This document shows positions 9,686 through 19,451 of a stretch of 64,000 nucleotides of DNA, piece by piece. Location of the stretch: NCBI RefSeq assembly GCF_001641265.1, contig NW_020167524.1, positions 1,178,001 through 1,242,000 of the forward strand. The letters run 5' to 3'. The notes below the pieces were generated by a model that was not told the origin of the DNA, made no database searches, and saw only the letters and a list, made by a program, of their open reading frames with translations. Both the position numbers and the translations under genes were made by a program. Position 1 is the first letter of the stretch; each line of letters begins with the position of its first letter. Source of the stretch: Pseudogymnoascus destructans (lineage: Eukaryota > Ascomycota > Leotiomycetes > Thelebolales > Thelebolaceae).

Positions 9686-12445
9686 TTATCCCGCCCCTTC
9701 ATCCCCCTTCCCACTTCCCCATCCCCCCTCCCCCAAACCCCTGACCCTGCCCATTCGCCCGTCCCCGAAACCCCTGACCCTGCCCATTCGCCCGTCCCCC
9801 CTGCCCTCCATACCCACCCCCCTCCCCCGCACCCCCCTCCTCCAGCGCAGGCAGATCAATAAACGACGCCTCGGTATAATGCGCGAACTGCTGCTGCTGC
9901 TGGGGGTTCTGCTGTCTCGGGGAGAACGTCGCGTGCTGTTGTTGTTGCTGTTGGCCAGCCGCGGCGGCGGCGCGGTAAGGGTCCATTTCTGCGTTGGCGC
10001 TGGTGTGGTAGGTGCGGGCGGGTTGTTGGGGTTGGTAGTGTGTGAAGTGGGAGGGGGAGGGGGTGGGGATATGGCGTGCTTGCGGTTGCGATTGAGGGTG
10101 GTGGGGTTGGTAGAAGGGGGTTTGGAGGGGGAGGTGCGGGTGAGGAGGTGGGGGTCGTGGCGGGGGTCGAGTCGTTGTTGTTGCTGTTGATGCTGTTGCT
10201 GCTGATGCTGCTGATGCTGCTGTGCCTGCTGCTGTTGCTGTATACTAGTGAACCGGTCATAGTGCGCCTGCAGTCCCTGCGCCGGAGCTCGGGCTGGCGC
10301 CATGATCTGCTCAGATGCCATGGGGAGAGACGACGAGAACATCGTGGTGCTGGGTACACAGACGGGCTGCTGCGAGCTGGTGACGGGGATTGCTCTTGCT
10401 ACCGGTGCCGACGCCGGGGTAGGCGTGGGAGTAGACTTGAGAATAGCAGTGTCCTGTGCCACATTCGTCTTTGAAGCTGCTGTCGTAAGGTCTTTCGACT
10501 TTCGCTGACGCTTTGCGGCCGGTCCCGCAGAGGCGCTCTTAGGCGTCACCTGTTGTGAATTTGCCCTTGAGGGCTCACTTTGCTGCGGCGCCACCGGTGG
10601 GGTAATGGTAGACGGTGGTAGTATGGGAGCAGCAGTAACGGTAACAGCATCTTCCGCGGTAAAGCCATTGCTCGACTTCCGAGGTCCATGTTTTCGTTTC
10701 TCAGCAGGCTTTGTGGTGGGTGTAGGGACAGCAGTCTCGCTAGTCTTGGACTTGCGGTAGGCATCCACGACAGCTAGCTCCTCGGCGCTTAATCCTTGGG
10801 GCACAGCAGCGATGTTGTTGGTTGGGGTCGCGGTTTGGCTAACCGCGGCGCGATTGCTTCTAGACAGTGTCGGGCTGACGCTGATGGTTGGCAGTATAGG
10901 CGTTTCCTTCGGCTTAGTCTTCGAGCCTGGAGGACGACCTGCCTTGCGCTTCGGCTGTGACGTTGGCGTCTGCGAGTTTGCAGACTGCATGGTCATCACA
11001 GGACTGCTCGTAGACGGGGCAGAGGATTGATTGAGGGAAAAAACTTCAACAGCTGGAACCTCGTTCCCTTCTGCATCCTTCTCCTTCGGACGATTACGAG
11101 AGCCTCGTGGCCGCCCCGGTCTCCTCTTCCCAATATTCGCGGTTGCTGGCGGATCTAACAGCTCGGGTTCGTTCAATTCCTCTGGTTCGAGCTCAATTAT
11201 CCCAGTGCCGCTTGAATTGACAGGGACAAACGCGCCAGATGCATTTGTCCCAGTCTGTCCAGACCCTTTATCATGCAGTATTGACTCCGACTCCCCAATA
11301 TCAACCCACTCCTCATCCGCACCATCCGCATCCGCATCCTCATCCTCATCCAGCACAGACACCGCCCCCCCTTCCCCTTCCCTCCCCCCATCCTTCGGCC
11401 CCTTCTTAATCCCCTTATCCTTCCTAACCTTCGACGCCTTACTCCCCTTCGGTCTCCCCCTAGGCCTCTTCCCCCTCGCCCCTCCCCCCCCCACACTCGA
11501 CCTCCACACCTTCCTCTCCGGCTCCGGAAAGATCTCCGACAGCCACCCCACAAACAGCGCACCACTCCCATTCGCATCATCGCTCGCCGGGAACGCCTCA
11601 TCCTCCGGCACCGGCGCCCCGGGTATCCCCCCGAAAAATGCAAGCGCCTTGCACATCTGATCCACCACCGCCAACGGACTAATACTCCTCAACAGCGTCA
11701 ACAACCGCGCCTGCTCATACTTCGTCTCCTCCGCCGACATCGGCTGCGTCCTATGCACCGGCTGCTGGGCCACCAGGGGCTCACTTGGCACCACATACGG
11801 CTGCTGCACCACCACCGCCGGCTCCCCCCCGTCCACCCGTCTCCTCTTCACCCTATACGAGTCCTGCAACATACTCCTCGCCGCCTTGGCCGTATTCTCG
11901 CTCGCCCTCTGTGCCGCCTCCCCCCGCGGCACCATGCGCCCCCCACCACTCGAGCTAGACATATCCATATGCATGACGGCGAAATTCCCATTCCGCTGAT
12001 CCGTCTTCCCCTTCAACTTGCGCGGAACGGGGTTGCGCACGCGCCCGTCGCGGTGGGCGCCGAGTTTGCCTGAGCGCTCGGTCGAGGGGGCGGTGAGGTC
12101 GAGGACGCCAAAGCCGGGGGCGCGGCGCGCTGGGGAGGGGGCGGGGAGGGTGGTTGTTGAGGTGCTGGAGGTGGTGGGGGCGAGGGGGGAGGCGCTGGGG
12201 TTCGAGTGGGGTCGTAGGAGCTGCGCGGGCGCGTCGCTGGAGGGGCCGTCTGCTGCCATTGTGGAGGATTGGGGTGGTAGGGAGGCCGCTGCGATGTTGT
12301 CGGGGGCGTTTGCGACTACGCCAGCTGCGGTGGTGGAAGCGGGCTTTGGATGCGCGTCAACGAAAGTGGTGAGGCGGAATTGGCCGAAGGAGGAGGTGGT
12401 CGATGAGAGAATGCCGCTGGGCTGGGGCGCGGACATTGTCGCCAT
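9686..12445 (-). CDS. AT-hook DNA-binding protein, low complexity
   Basis: A 919-residue frame starts MATMSAPQPSG. It has three AT-hook cores: KRPRGRPKGSK (about 326-336), KRRPGRPRGSR (about 440-450) and KRKAGRPPGSK (about 499-509), each expected to bind the minor groove of AT-rich DNA, so a nuclear chromatin or transcription role is likely. An ordered-looking segment lies at about 240-310 (EQARLLTLLRSISPLAVVDQ), and a polyglutamine tract near 760. Beyond about codon 785 the frame becomes Pro/Arg junk, while another frame encodes a more protein-like tail (see findings), so the true C-terminus is doubtful. No orthologue is recognised. Confidence 0.75.
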   Translation of the reverse strand: MATMSAPQPSGILSSTTSSFGQFRLTTFVDAHPKPASTTAAGVVANAPDNIAAASLPPQSSTMAADGPSSDAPAQLLRPHSNPSASPLAPTTSSTSTTTLPAPSPARRAPGFGVLDLTAPSTERSGKLGAHRDGRVRNPVPRKLKGKTDQRNGNFAVMHMDMSSSSGGGRMVPRGEAAQRASENTAKAARSMLQDSYRVKRRRVDGGEPAVVVQQPYVVPSEPLVAQQPVHRTQPMSAEETKYEQARLLTLLRSISPLAVVDQMCKALAFFGGIPGAPVPEDEAFPASDDANGSGALFVGWLSEIFPEPERKVWRSSVGGGGARGKRPRGRPKGSKASKVRKDKGIKKGPKDGGREGEGGAVSVLDEDEDADADGADEEWVDIGESESILHDKGSGQTGTNASGAFVPVNSSGTGIIELEPEELNEPELLDPPATANIGKRRPGRPRGSRNRPKEKDAEGNEVPAVEVFSLNQSSAPSTSSPVMTMQSANSQTPTSQPKRKAGRPPGSKTKPKETPILPTISVSPTLSRSNRAAVSQTATPTNNIAAVPQGLSAEELAVVDAYRKSKTSETAVPTPTTKPAEKRKHGPRKSSNGFTAEDAVTVTAAPILPPSTITPPVAPQQSEPSRANSQQVTPKSASAGPAAKRQRKSKDLTTAASKTNVAQDTAILKSTPTPTPASAPVARAIPVTSSQQPVCVPSTTMFSSSLPMASEQIMAPARAPAQGLQAHYDRFTSIQQQQQAQQHQQHQQQQHQQQQQRLDPRHDPHLLTRTSPSKPPSTNPTTLNRNRKHAISPPPPPPTSHTTNPNNPPAPTTPAPTQKWTLTAPPPRLANSNNNSTRRSPRDSRTPSSSSSSRIIPRRRLLICLRWRRGVRGRGVGMEGRGDGRMGRVRGFGDGRMGRVRGLGEGGWGSGKGDEGAG

Positions 12446-13036
12446 TTCAATGTTGTGGGCGTGGGCGCGGGAGAGCGAGGCGCCATGCCATGTGGCCGTG
12501 TGGAGGAGTTGAGTTGAGATGAGGTCCCTTATCTGGGCGCGCGGGTAGGGTCATCGGTCATCACGAACAACACACTCGGATGGTCGTCGCTTAGGTCTGG
12601 GCTTCAGCCTCGAGCTGCTGTGATTCGTGCGCCACTTCTCAATCAATATTGAGCTCCATTCACAGAATTGACAGGAGTCCAAATTAAGGCATGTATGTGC
12701 GTTAGGCGCTGGGGAAACTGTAGATGGTTGGTTATGTACATAAATCCGTCACTCAAGTCACTCAATCACTCACTTTCATCCGCATCAAGTCCATCCAGTA
12801 TAGCAACGATAAAGTCAACAGTTGACAAACAAAAGGTATTTCATTACATCCAGCAAAAACTGTTTGCTACAAGGAGTGATCTGCTACAATGATCCATCCA
12901 AAAAAAAACCATGTTTCCCAGTGGAGTATACGTCTCCAACATGGCAACACCATATATGATATCTATGCCTCAATACCGAGACCGGCGCCCCTGCTCCTTA
13001 TATATACTCGCAACAACGCCATTGATAAATGCTCCC

Positions 13037-14734
13037 CTACATCTCGTGTGCGCCAAAATAAGCACCACCTGCTCCTACAGGGTGATGTAAGGCATGCCGC
13101 GAGGCCTGTGACAAACCAGGTGCCCATTCCTCGTCCACGCCCCCATCCTCCTTGATCAGCTCCAAGAGAACCTGAGTGTTCCTCTTAATCTTCAAGGAAC
13201 ACTCGACTATCCCGCGCTCCAGGATGAGCGCCTCGGCCGTGTGAAGCCATATGTTCGTCAACGGTTGTTGGTCTAGGAGCAACGGCCTTAACTGCTCACG
13301 CGACAGCGGGCTCATAGGTGGCCCGGCGGAAAGGCTTTTGTGGAACATCGTGTGGCTAGGGGTACGGTGTGCGCGTGCATCCATACAAGCGGGCTGAACG
13401 CAGTCCCACTCGTTGCAACTGCCCGGGTCGTGCATCGACAACGCTTCCATGGCCGCGATATCTGGGTGAGACGTGGCAGACTTCTTTCGGCCGAGACCTA
13501 GTATGGCTAGTCGTGACTTGGGAGGGGCCTCCATGGGTTCCCTGGTGACGGAGCTGTACCAACTGTCGACAGCTGCTCGTCTCGAGTTGTACCCCTTCAT
13601 CTCCCAAAATCTTTCTGCCTGCCGCAGACCTCCTATTAATATTATCGTCGCGTAAATCTCGTCGGCTGGCTTGTCTTTTAAATAACCCTTGATCGAACGC
13701 TCCAGTCTACCGGCGTACGATGGAGGTCGCAGGCGCCGAGAGAAGGATGAGAGGACTAGCGGGAAGACTTGGTGTAGTTGAAGTAGTGTTTGGTCGTCGT
13801 ACATAATCATAACCTGGCGCTCTATCGGGTTCAGGGTAAAAGGCTGGTGTCGTAGCGGTATTCCATTCGATTCCAGGTGTTTCAAATGAAGTTCTCGGTA
13901 CTTTTCGAAGAAATGAAACATAGTAAATAGCAATGGCATCAAACGTAACCGCAAACGTCTATGTTGCGGTTCGAATTCGCGCCGTTTTGCTTCCGTGTCG
14001 CGAAGGAAGATTTCCTGAGTCGTGTGCTCAGCAATAAGATCAGCAAGTTTTGATGCGACGTGGAGGCGATGCCAAAGTCCACAGAGATAATAGAGGGTGA
14101 AGAGTTTCGAATCGGGGACTGGGTATAATCGTAGGGCGTAGTGAGGGACGCTGTGGGTAAGATGATGCCGCGATATAGGCGACTCATTCATTAAAATAAA
14201 GGAATTGAAGGATCTCGAGACAAGCCTGAGATTGAGAACCGTCGGCATAGGAAGGGTATACATAATCTGGAGTTGAAGTTCGTTCGGTAGCGAAAGGAAT
14301 CGGTCGCCGAGAGTAAGCCTACACGTGAACGTTAGCAAGGCAGCGATATACCGGAATCAAAAGCAAACGCACTCTTGTTTTACGGGCCCTTCTTCGAAGA
14401 TAAACTCGTGCCCAACTTGATGCGACGTTCCCTTATGCAAGACCTTGAACCTGAAGTTCGTAATAGATGATGTGAAGCTCGGTTTCCTCGGGGCCTCTGG
14501 CACCAGCAGCCTCCTCTTTCCATCGCCGGATCGATCGGTATCGCCGCTTCTCCTCCTGCGCGCTCCCGGTGGGCGCGGGTTCCTTATGGGTAGGCTGAAT
14601 GTTGAGGTCTGCGACGTGCCAGCGGCGCCGTCTGCAGCCTGGGGGTTGTTCGCATTGTCGACAGCATCGTGTAGCAAATTTAACTTCTCAAAGTACCGCG
14701 GACTGGCGAACTCGGTGATGTGACTTGGATCCAT
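13037..14734 (-). CDS. F-box protein, two exons
   Basis: Exon 1 is 14734-14373 (start MDPSHITEFASP) and exon 2 is 14318-13037. The 54 bp intron has donor GTGCGT, branch TGCTAACG and acceptor TGTAG, and the phases match to give 547 residues. The F-box begins at about residue 128 (FLSLPNELQLQIMYTL, then LVSRSFNSFI), so the protein probably recruits substrates to an SCF ubiquitin ligase through Skp1. The rest is helical with no recognised repeat. The first 120 residues are Ser/Pro/Arg-rich and probably disordered. The substrate is unknown. It lies tail-to-head with the AT-hook gene, about 590 bp apart. Confidence 0.75.
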
Positions 14735-15220
14735 GCTCTGCTTCGGGCTCCTATGGCATCCAGATGGGGGTGCGGCAGTCGTGCTGAAGCATCAGGATCG
14801 CGGGAGGCCCGTCGTCTCTAGAGAAGCGTGTGAAACCACTCAGGACGTCAGCCAGCAGTGTTTGTTGATGGTAAATCGCCGCCAGGTCATAGTTTTTCGA
14901 ACCCAAGTCGCCAATGGGTTGTGATGGCCGTCGATGGTCGATAGTTGTGAGAAGAGGAAGTTCGTGGGGGAGAGGGAGTGAGTGGGATTGGGATGGGGGT
15001 GGGGGGGTGTTGTATGTAGTGCGGTGTGTGATCCAGCGAGCGACTGCAACCCAAAGGTACATTTAGCAAGTACACATCGTACAGTCAATTTGCAGGGTTC
15101 GTTGGGTCTTCGTAAGTACCTTTTTATTTTCTAGGGCTGTACGCCAGCGATTATGGGACTGTTGTACTGAGTACTGGTAGGGGGTAAATGCCTACATTTA
15201 GGGTGTGTAGGGGGGTATGG

Positions 15221-15280
15221 GGGTGGTAGGGGGTGGTAGGGGGTGGTAGGGGGTGGTAGGGGGTGGTAGGGGGGGTAGGG
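15221..15280 (+). repeat. G-rich 10-bp tandem array
   Basis: There are five perfect units GGGTGGTAGG at 15221-15270, with GGGGGTATGG before and GGGGGTAGGG after. The regular G-runs could fold into G-quadruplexes on the plus strand. It lies about 490 bp upstream of the F-box start codon. Confidence 0.8.
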
Positions 15281-16912
15281 GGTTGAAGCTGAAGCATTAA
15301 TGGCAACGTCTGTGATAGGGGAGACGGTGATAGGGAGCTACAGGGCTACAGGCCGGAGCAACAGATCAATAGGGAATGGAGGATATTGGAGGATATGGAG
15401 AATATGGAGAATATGGATACAGTAGTACCAAAAGTTAGTCAAGTAAGCACATTCGCGCCCCAGAGGAAGAAACACCGCATCCGCCGCCCATTTGAACTTC
15501 TCCACAATAAGGCCGGTCATCCAAGAGTACCGCCAGTACGGAGTAAAGTCGATAACCGCCGCGCCATCACGCGAGTTATAATATGGGGATTTCAAGGTAC
15601 CACCGTCTGTACACTCTTATCTCTGTCCGCGTCTCTCTCATATCTCGCCGAGAAAGGCAAATACGAGGCAAACCGATCATCTCAACCCTTCATAATACTC
15701 CCCCACTAATGGGGAAGGACGGCTGGCCTCTCGCGGGCTTGGTGACTTGGTGAATCTCCTCCGACCTCATCACCAGCTAACTGCGCTGCGATGGATAAAA
15801 GGGCCGGATATTCCGTATGGGCGAGAGATGTCCCGTCTGTGTCCGATCCATTGAATGTACATGCACAGCAGCACATCCACACACACTCAATACAGTAGTA
15901 CCTCGCCTCCAAACGAAGGAGGTACTTCCTTCGACGACGGCCCCCTTCCCTTCCCAACTATCCCATCCATGCCATTTGCCATGCGATTGACGCGATAGCG
16001 GCCAAGAATAGTCAAGACCTGGCCCAGCGCCCATCTATCGGATAGATTCAACGGCACCCAAGAAGCCATGCCCGATAACGACGACAAACTTGCCTCGTGT
16101 CGCCGTCTGCGAGGATCCATCCTTCGGTGTATCGCGGATTGCATTTGCCTCGTTGTCCAGATCCTTCTTGTCAGCTCGATGCGGCCTGAGGGACGGAGCA
16201 CTGTGCGCTGCCAGGCGGCTGCTCTCCTGTGCCTCGCATGGACGAGAGGAAAGGCCAGTGATGCATTAGGCTATATCTTTTGCACTCTCAGGATCATCCA
16301 CGACTAGAATCCGCATTGGCACTCGGTGAAATAGAAGGGCCTTGTTATTCTCATGACTCGAGTACAGAACCCCGAGGTCTCCGCATCGTAGTAGAGTAGA
16401 GTGGTATCACAGCGGCAGTTTGTTCACACGTATTTACACTGGAGAAGGGCCTTCAAAGCTTCACAAATGTGTCATTGTTCCCGCTCTCGCCGAGAACAGC
16501 GAGAAGTCCGAGAAGGGACGCGTTGGCATCGTATAGACTAGACCCCTGTCAACTCGGTGGCAATGTATTGATTGGGCTCGGCAGCTCCATTCCCAGATGC
16601 ACACACATCTCAATCTCGGCCGATCTCATGAACAGATAGATCAATTCTCAAGATATCAGTCCCTCCATACAATGCATCCTACATGCGAGCACGTGTTGTG
16701 CGTGATGAATTGATGGTGATGGATCGGCAAGGCCTTGTTCTCGCCCTGTGCGCACATCTTGCCTCTCACCAAAACGGCCCTTCTCCGGAAAATTGGTGCG
16801 CTTGATCCCTGCGAGTGCGGCCTCCTCTGTGCAGGACAGGACTTCACGACTGAGACAGTACAGCGCACTGTAATGGAGTATATCAACAGTCCACCAATAC
16901 TCCATCGACACT

Positions 16913-16960
16913 CCGGCGACGTCAGCGACGTCAGCGACGCCAGCGACGCCAGCGACGCCT
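16913..16960 (+). repeat. 9-bp tandem array
   Basis: About five units of GCGACGTCA or GCGACGCCA in tandem, in otherwise unassigned sequence. Confidence 0.6.
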
Positions 16961-17925
16961 CTTGCAACACTCCAAGGTGTAGGACGGCATGATACACGTT
17001 TGATTCAAGCTTCACCTAGACCTAGGACGGTAATGGAGGCGAATACAGGCATACCCACGCATTCCCAGGCACACCCAGGCCAGACTGATCTTTGACGATG
17101 TCCCCAATATGTCCACAGTATGGAGTACGTGCTGCACAGTACCCTACACATACCCAAACATATCGCACCGAGACATTTCTCTCCACACACAGCACACAAA
17201 CACAGGGAACTAAGGCGCGGATAGGGACCAGGATCGAAGATACAAACCCCACTCAACCCACTTCACTCTCTTGGGCTCTCCACCACTCCACTCCGGCTCG
17301 GGGAGACGCTCGGCCATGCTGAATAATCGCGAATTGGAAAAAGTGGCAAAATCGCTGGCCTATCATCTTCCGTGCTTGTCTCCTTTGAAATCACCAAGCC
17401 GAGGAATGGCCTGGCCGTGCTGGTCACATTGCACTGGCTAGCTTTGTAAGTAATATGCCGTCTATACAAAGGATGCTATAGACCCATACCTTGCTTTACC
17501 ATGCCGCGCCACACACTGCCATGCAAGGCTCTCGGCGCTGGTGACTGCTCACCTCCTCATGAATCCCATACCAGGGACCAGCCCGAATGCCACCGGGAGG
17601 CTTGGAACGCTGCAAGGTCGTATATGCAGTTTGTGCCTGGGCTCGGTCTACCTTCGAGAGTATTCCGTTGAGAAGCTACATGATCCATACATGCAAACAG
17701 GCAATAGTATGCTCTGCACATTTTACATTGTTTTATACTTTGAAGGAGGCCTGCGCACATCCATCTGTCACTCTCAAATTCGTGGGTACAGGTCGGGTAA
17801 GATAAGATAAGATTAGATCTAGGCGCGCACCAGATCCAGGCTTCAATACGCACACCCACGTAACCTGACACGTACTCGGCCTAGAGAAGGCCATGAGCCG
17901 CAACCCTTAATCACCTCAACCTCGC

Positions 17926-17936
17926 TATTTATAAAG
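17926..17936 (+). promoter_or_regulatory. TATA-like box of VPS37
   Basis: TATTTATAAAG lies about 65 bp before the ATG at 17999, a plausible core-promoter distance for a filamentous fungus. Confidence 0.45.
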
Positions 17937-17998
17937 CTGGGCTTTATTTAACGGCGTATACTCCCATCGGTGATACTCATACATCTTCTACCCTCACC

Positions 17999-18825
17999 AT
18001 GGCGGCCTACGCCCCCTCAAACGACATCCCATCATACGCGGATCACCGTGCCTTGGGGTCTTTCGATCCCAACGTCCCGCCAAAGCCACCGCCAAAGCCA
18101 CGCAGCGAAGACGTGAGCCGGCAAAGTACGCCCTTACTGTCACAATTCTACCATCAGCCGTCCCCTCCGATGCCCGAACGGCCACTTTACGCCGAACAAG
18201 TCGGCCCTCAAGGTATTCCACAGGCTATCCCAGACCCAGGGCCTAACTGGCTGCCAAAGATCCTAGAAGACAAATCGTATGCATTCATACACTCTATCTG
18301 CATAAAGATCTCACCACTTACTATCTCAGTATACAAGATCTCGAAGAGATTCTCTGTAACCCCAAGCTCCTCTCCGCGACATGTCACTCCCGCGATACCG
18401 CCCACCCCTCCACCCCCGCCTCGGACGAATCACTACAAGCTGCCCTGCGCGAGAACATAGCCCTAGCATCTCATCTAAACGACGTCGAGGCCCGTCTGTC
18501 GCATCTACAGGCCTCAACACAGGCACAGCTTCTCTCTGCACACGCACTAGAACGTCAATGGCGGCAGAAGCAATCAGATATGGACCGAGCGCTCTCCCCC
18601 TTCTCGCCATCATCCCTGTACCAGCGCCTGGGCGCCGGCGTGCAGGGCCAGGAGATGGTGTGCCAGGCGCTGGAAGAAAGCTTCCTGGAAGGCGACGGCG
18701 CGGTCGCTACAGAGCGCGAGATTACAGAGTGGGTACGCCGCTACCGCGACGCGAGGCGCCTCTACTACTCGCGCAGGGAGAGGAAGGAGAGGTGGGATGA
18801 GGGGAGGGTTGGGGGTTGGCGATAA
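17999..18825 (+). CDS. VPS37: ESCRT-I subunit Vps37 (Mod(r) domain)
   Basis: Exon 1 is 17999-18276 and exon 2 is 18330-18825. The 53 bp intron (GTATGC ... TCTCAG) joins in phase and gives 257 residues. The N-terminal 90 residues are Pro-rich (PPKPPPKP). A helical Mod(r)-type domain follows: DLEEILCNPKLL, an Ala/Leu/Gln-rich coiled coil (ENIALASHLNDVEARLSHL), then SPSSLYQRLGAGVQGQE and a basic C-terminal helix (WVRRYRDARRLYYSRRERK). Vps37 joins Vps23 and Vps28 in ESCRT-I, which sorts ubiquitinated cargo into multivesicular endosomes. Read without splicing, the intron would end the frame at 18460 in junk. 18826-19427 holds no recognisable gene. Confidence 0.85.
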
Positions 18826-19451
18826 GGCGGCCAGTCAGTCCAATCGCTCAGGACGAAAGGAAGAAATAGAGGCAGACAGTCGGCCCGTTTGGGATGCTCA
18901 AGTGAGCATATCTGCGACAGACTACTACGCTACGGACGCGGGGTGAGCGCGGCTTCATATTACCTGCGTCTGCTCCCAGCTCTAATTTGATGGCCGTCCT
19001 TAACACTCTATTTTGAGGCGCGGAGCCCGATCGAGTCACCCGTTTCGTAGGCTTGTGAAGTATGTCTGTAGCCGATGTCGTCACTTCGTAGGGGGGCTGG
19101 CGGTGACGATGGCACGCTCGTGATGCATGATGCAAGGCAGGCGGTCTAGAAGAATACAGGCTATATTGGGCAAACGCAACCCAAAGCTGGGGCGTATGGC
19201 AATGTTACACACCTTATTGGATAAATAGGTTACGACGGAAGCAAGCCGACAGAAACTCAACGGCGAGCGACAGGCGGAGACAAATAAATCACACCCCCAA
19301 GAGGGGCGATCATCCCATTTAGACTTCTCGTCCGTGAGATCTGCCGACGTTAATGGCTGTGTTCCAAGGCAACCCGTAGTATCGCCGGTATCAATGACTG
19401 CCTCGTTGGCTCTCTCGAACTGTATTACAGTAAAATCTTCATAACGCGATA

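Larger units (their letters stand above)
14735..17998. other. gene-poor interval between F-box and VPS37
   Basis: No frame here has a recognisable domain or convincing exon structure. The short frames are of similar length on both strands, as expected by chance. It contains two short tandem arrays (15221-15280 and 16913-16960, listed separately) and the VPS37 promoter at its right end. One minus-strand frame (15338-15595) has an unusually ordinary composition but no recognised match. Confidence 0.5.

Noticed and set aside
10076..12512. Several plus-strand frames of 100-209 residues opposite the AT-hook gene
   Set aside because: They are low-complexity shadows of the Pro/Ser/Thr-rich minus-strand coding sequence.
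15196..15285. Telomere-like or CRISPR-like array
   Set aside because: The units are contiguous 10-mers without spacers and do not match the TTAGGG telomere repeat; no CRISPR arrays are expected or seen in this fungal sequence.
16735..16992. Small plus-strand gene in the interval before VPS37
   Set aside because: No domain, no splice signals, and equally long frames on both strands; the end is just the 9 bp tandem array.
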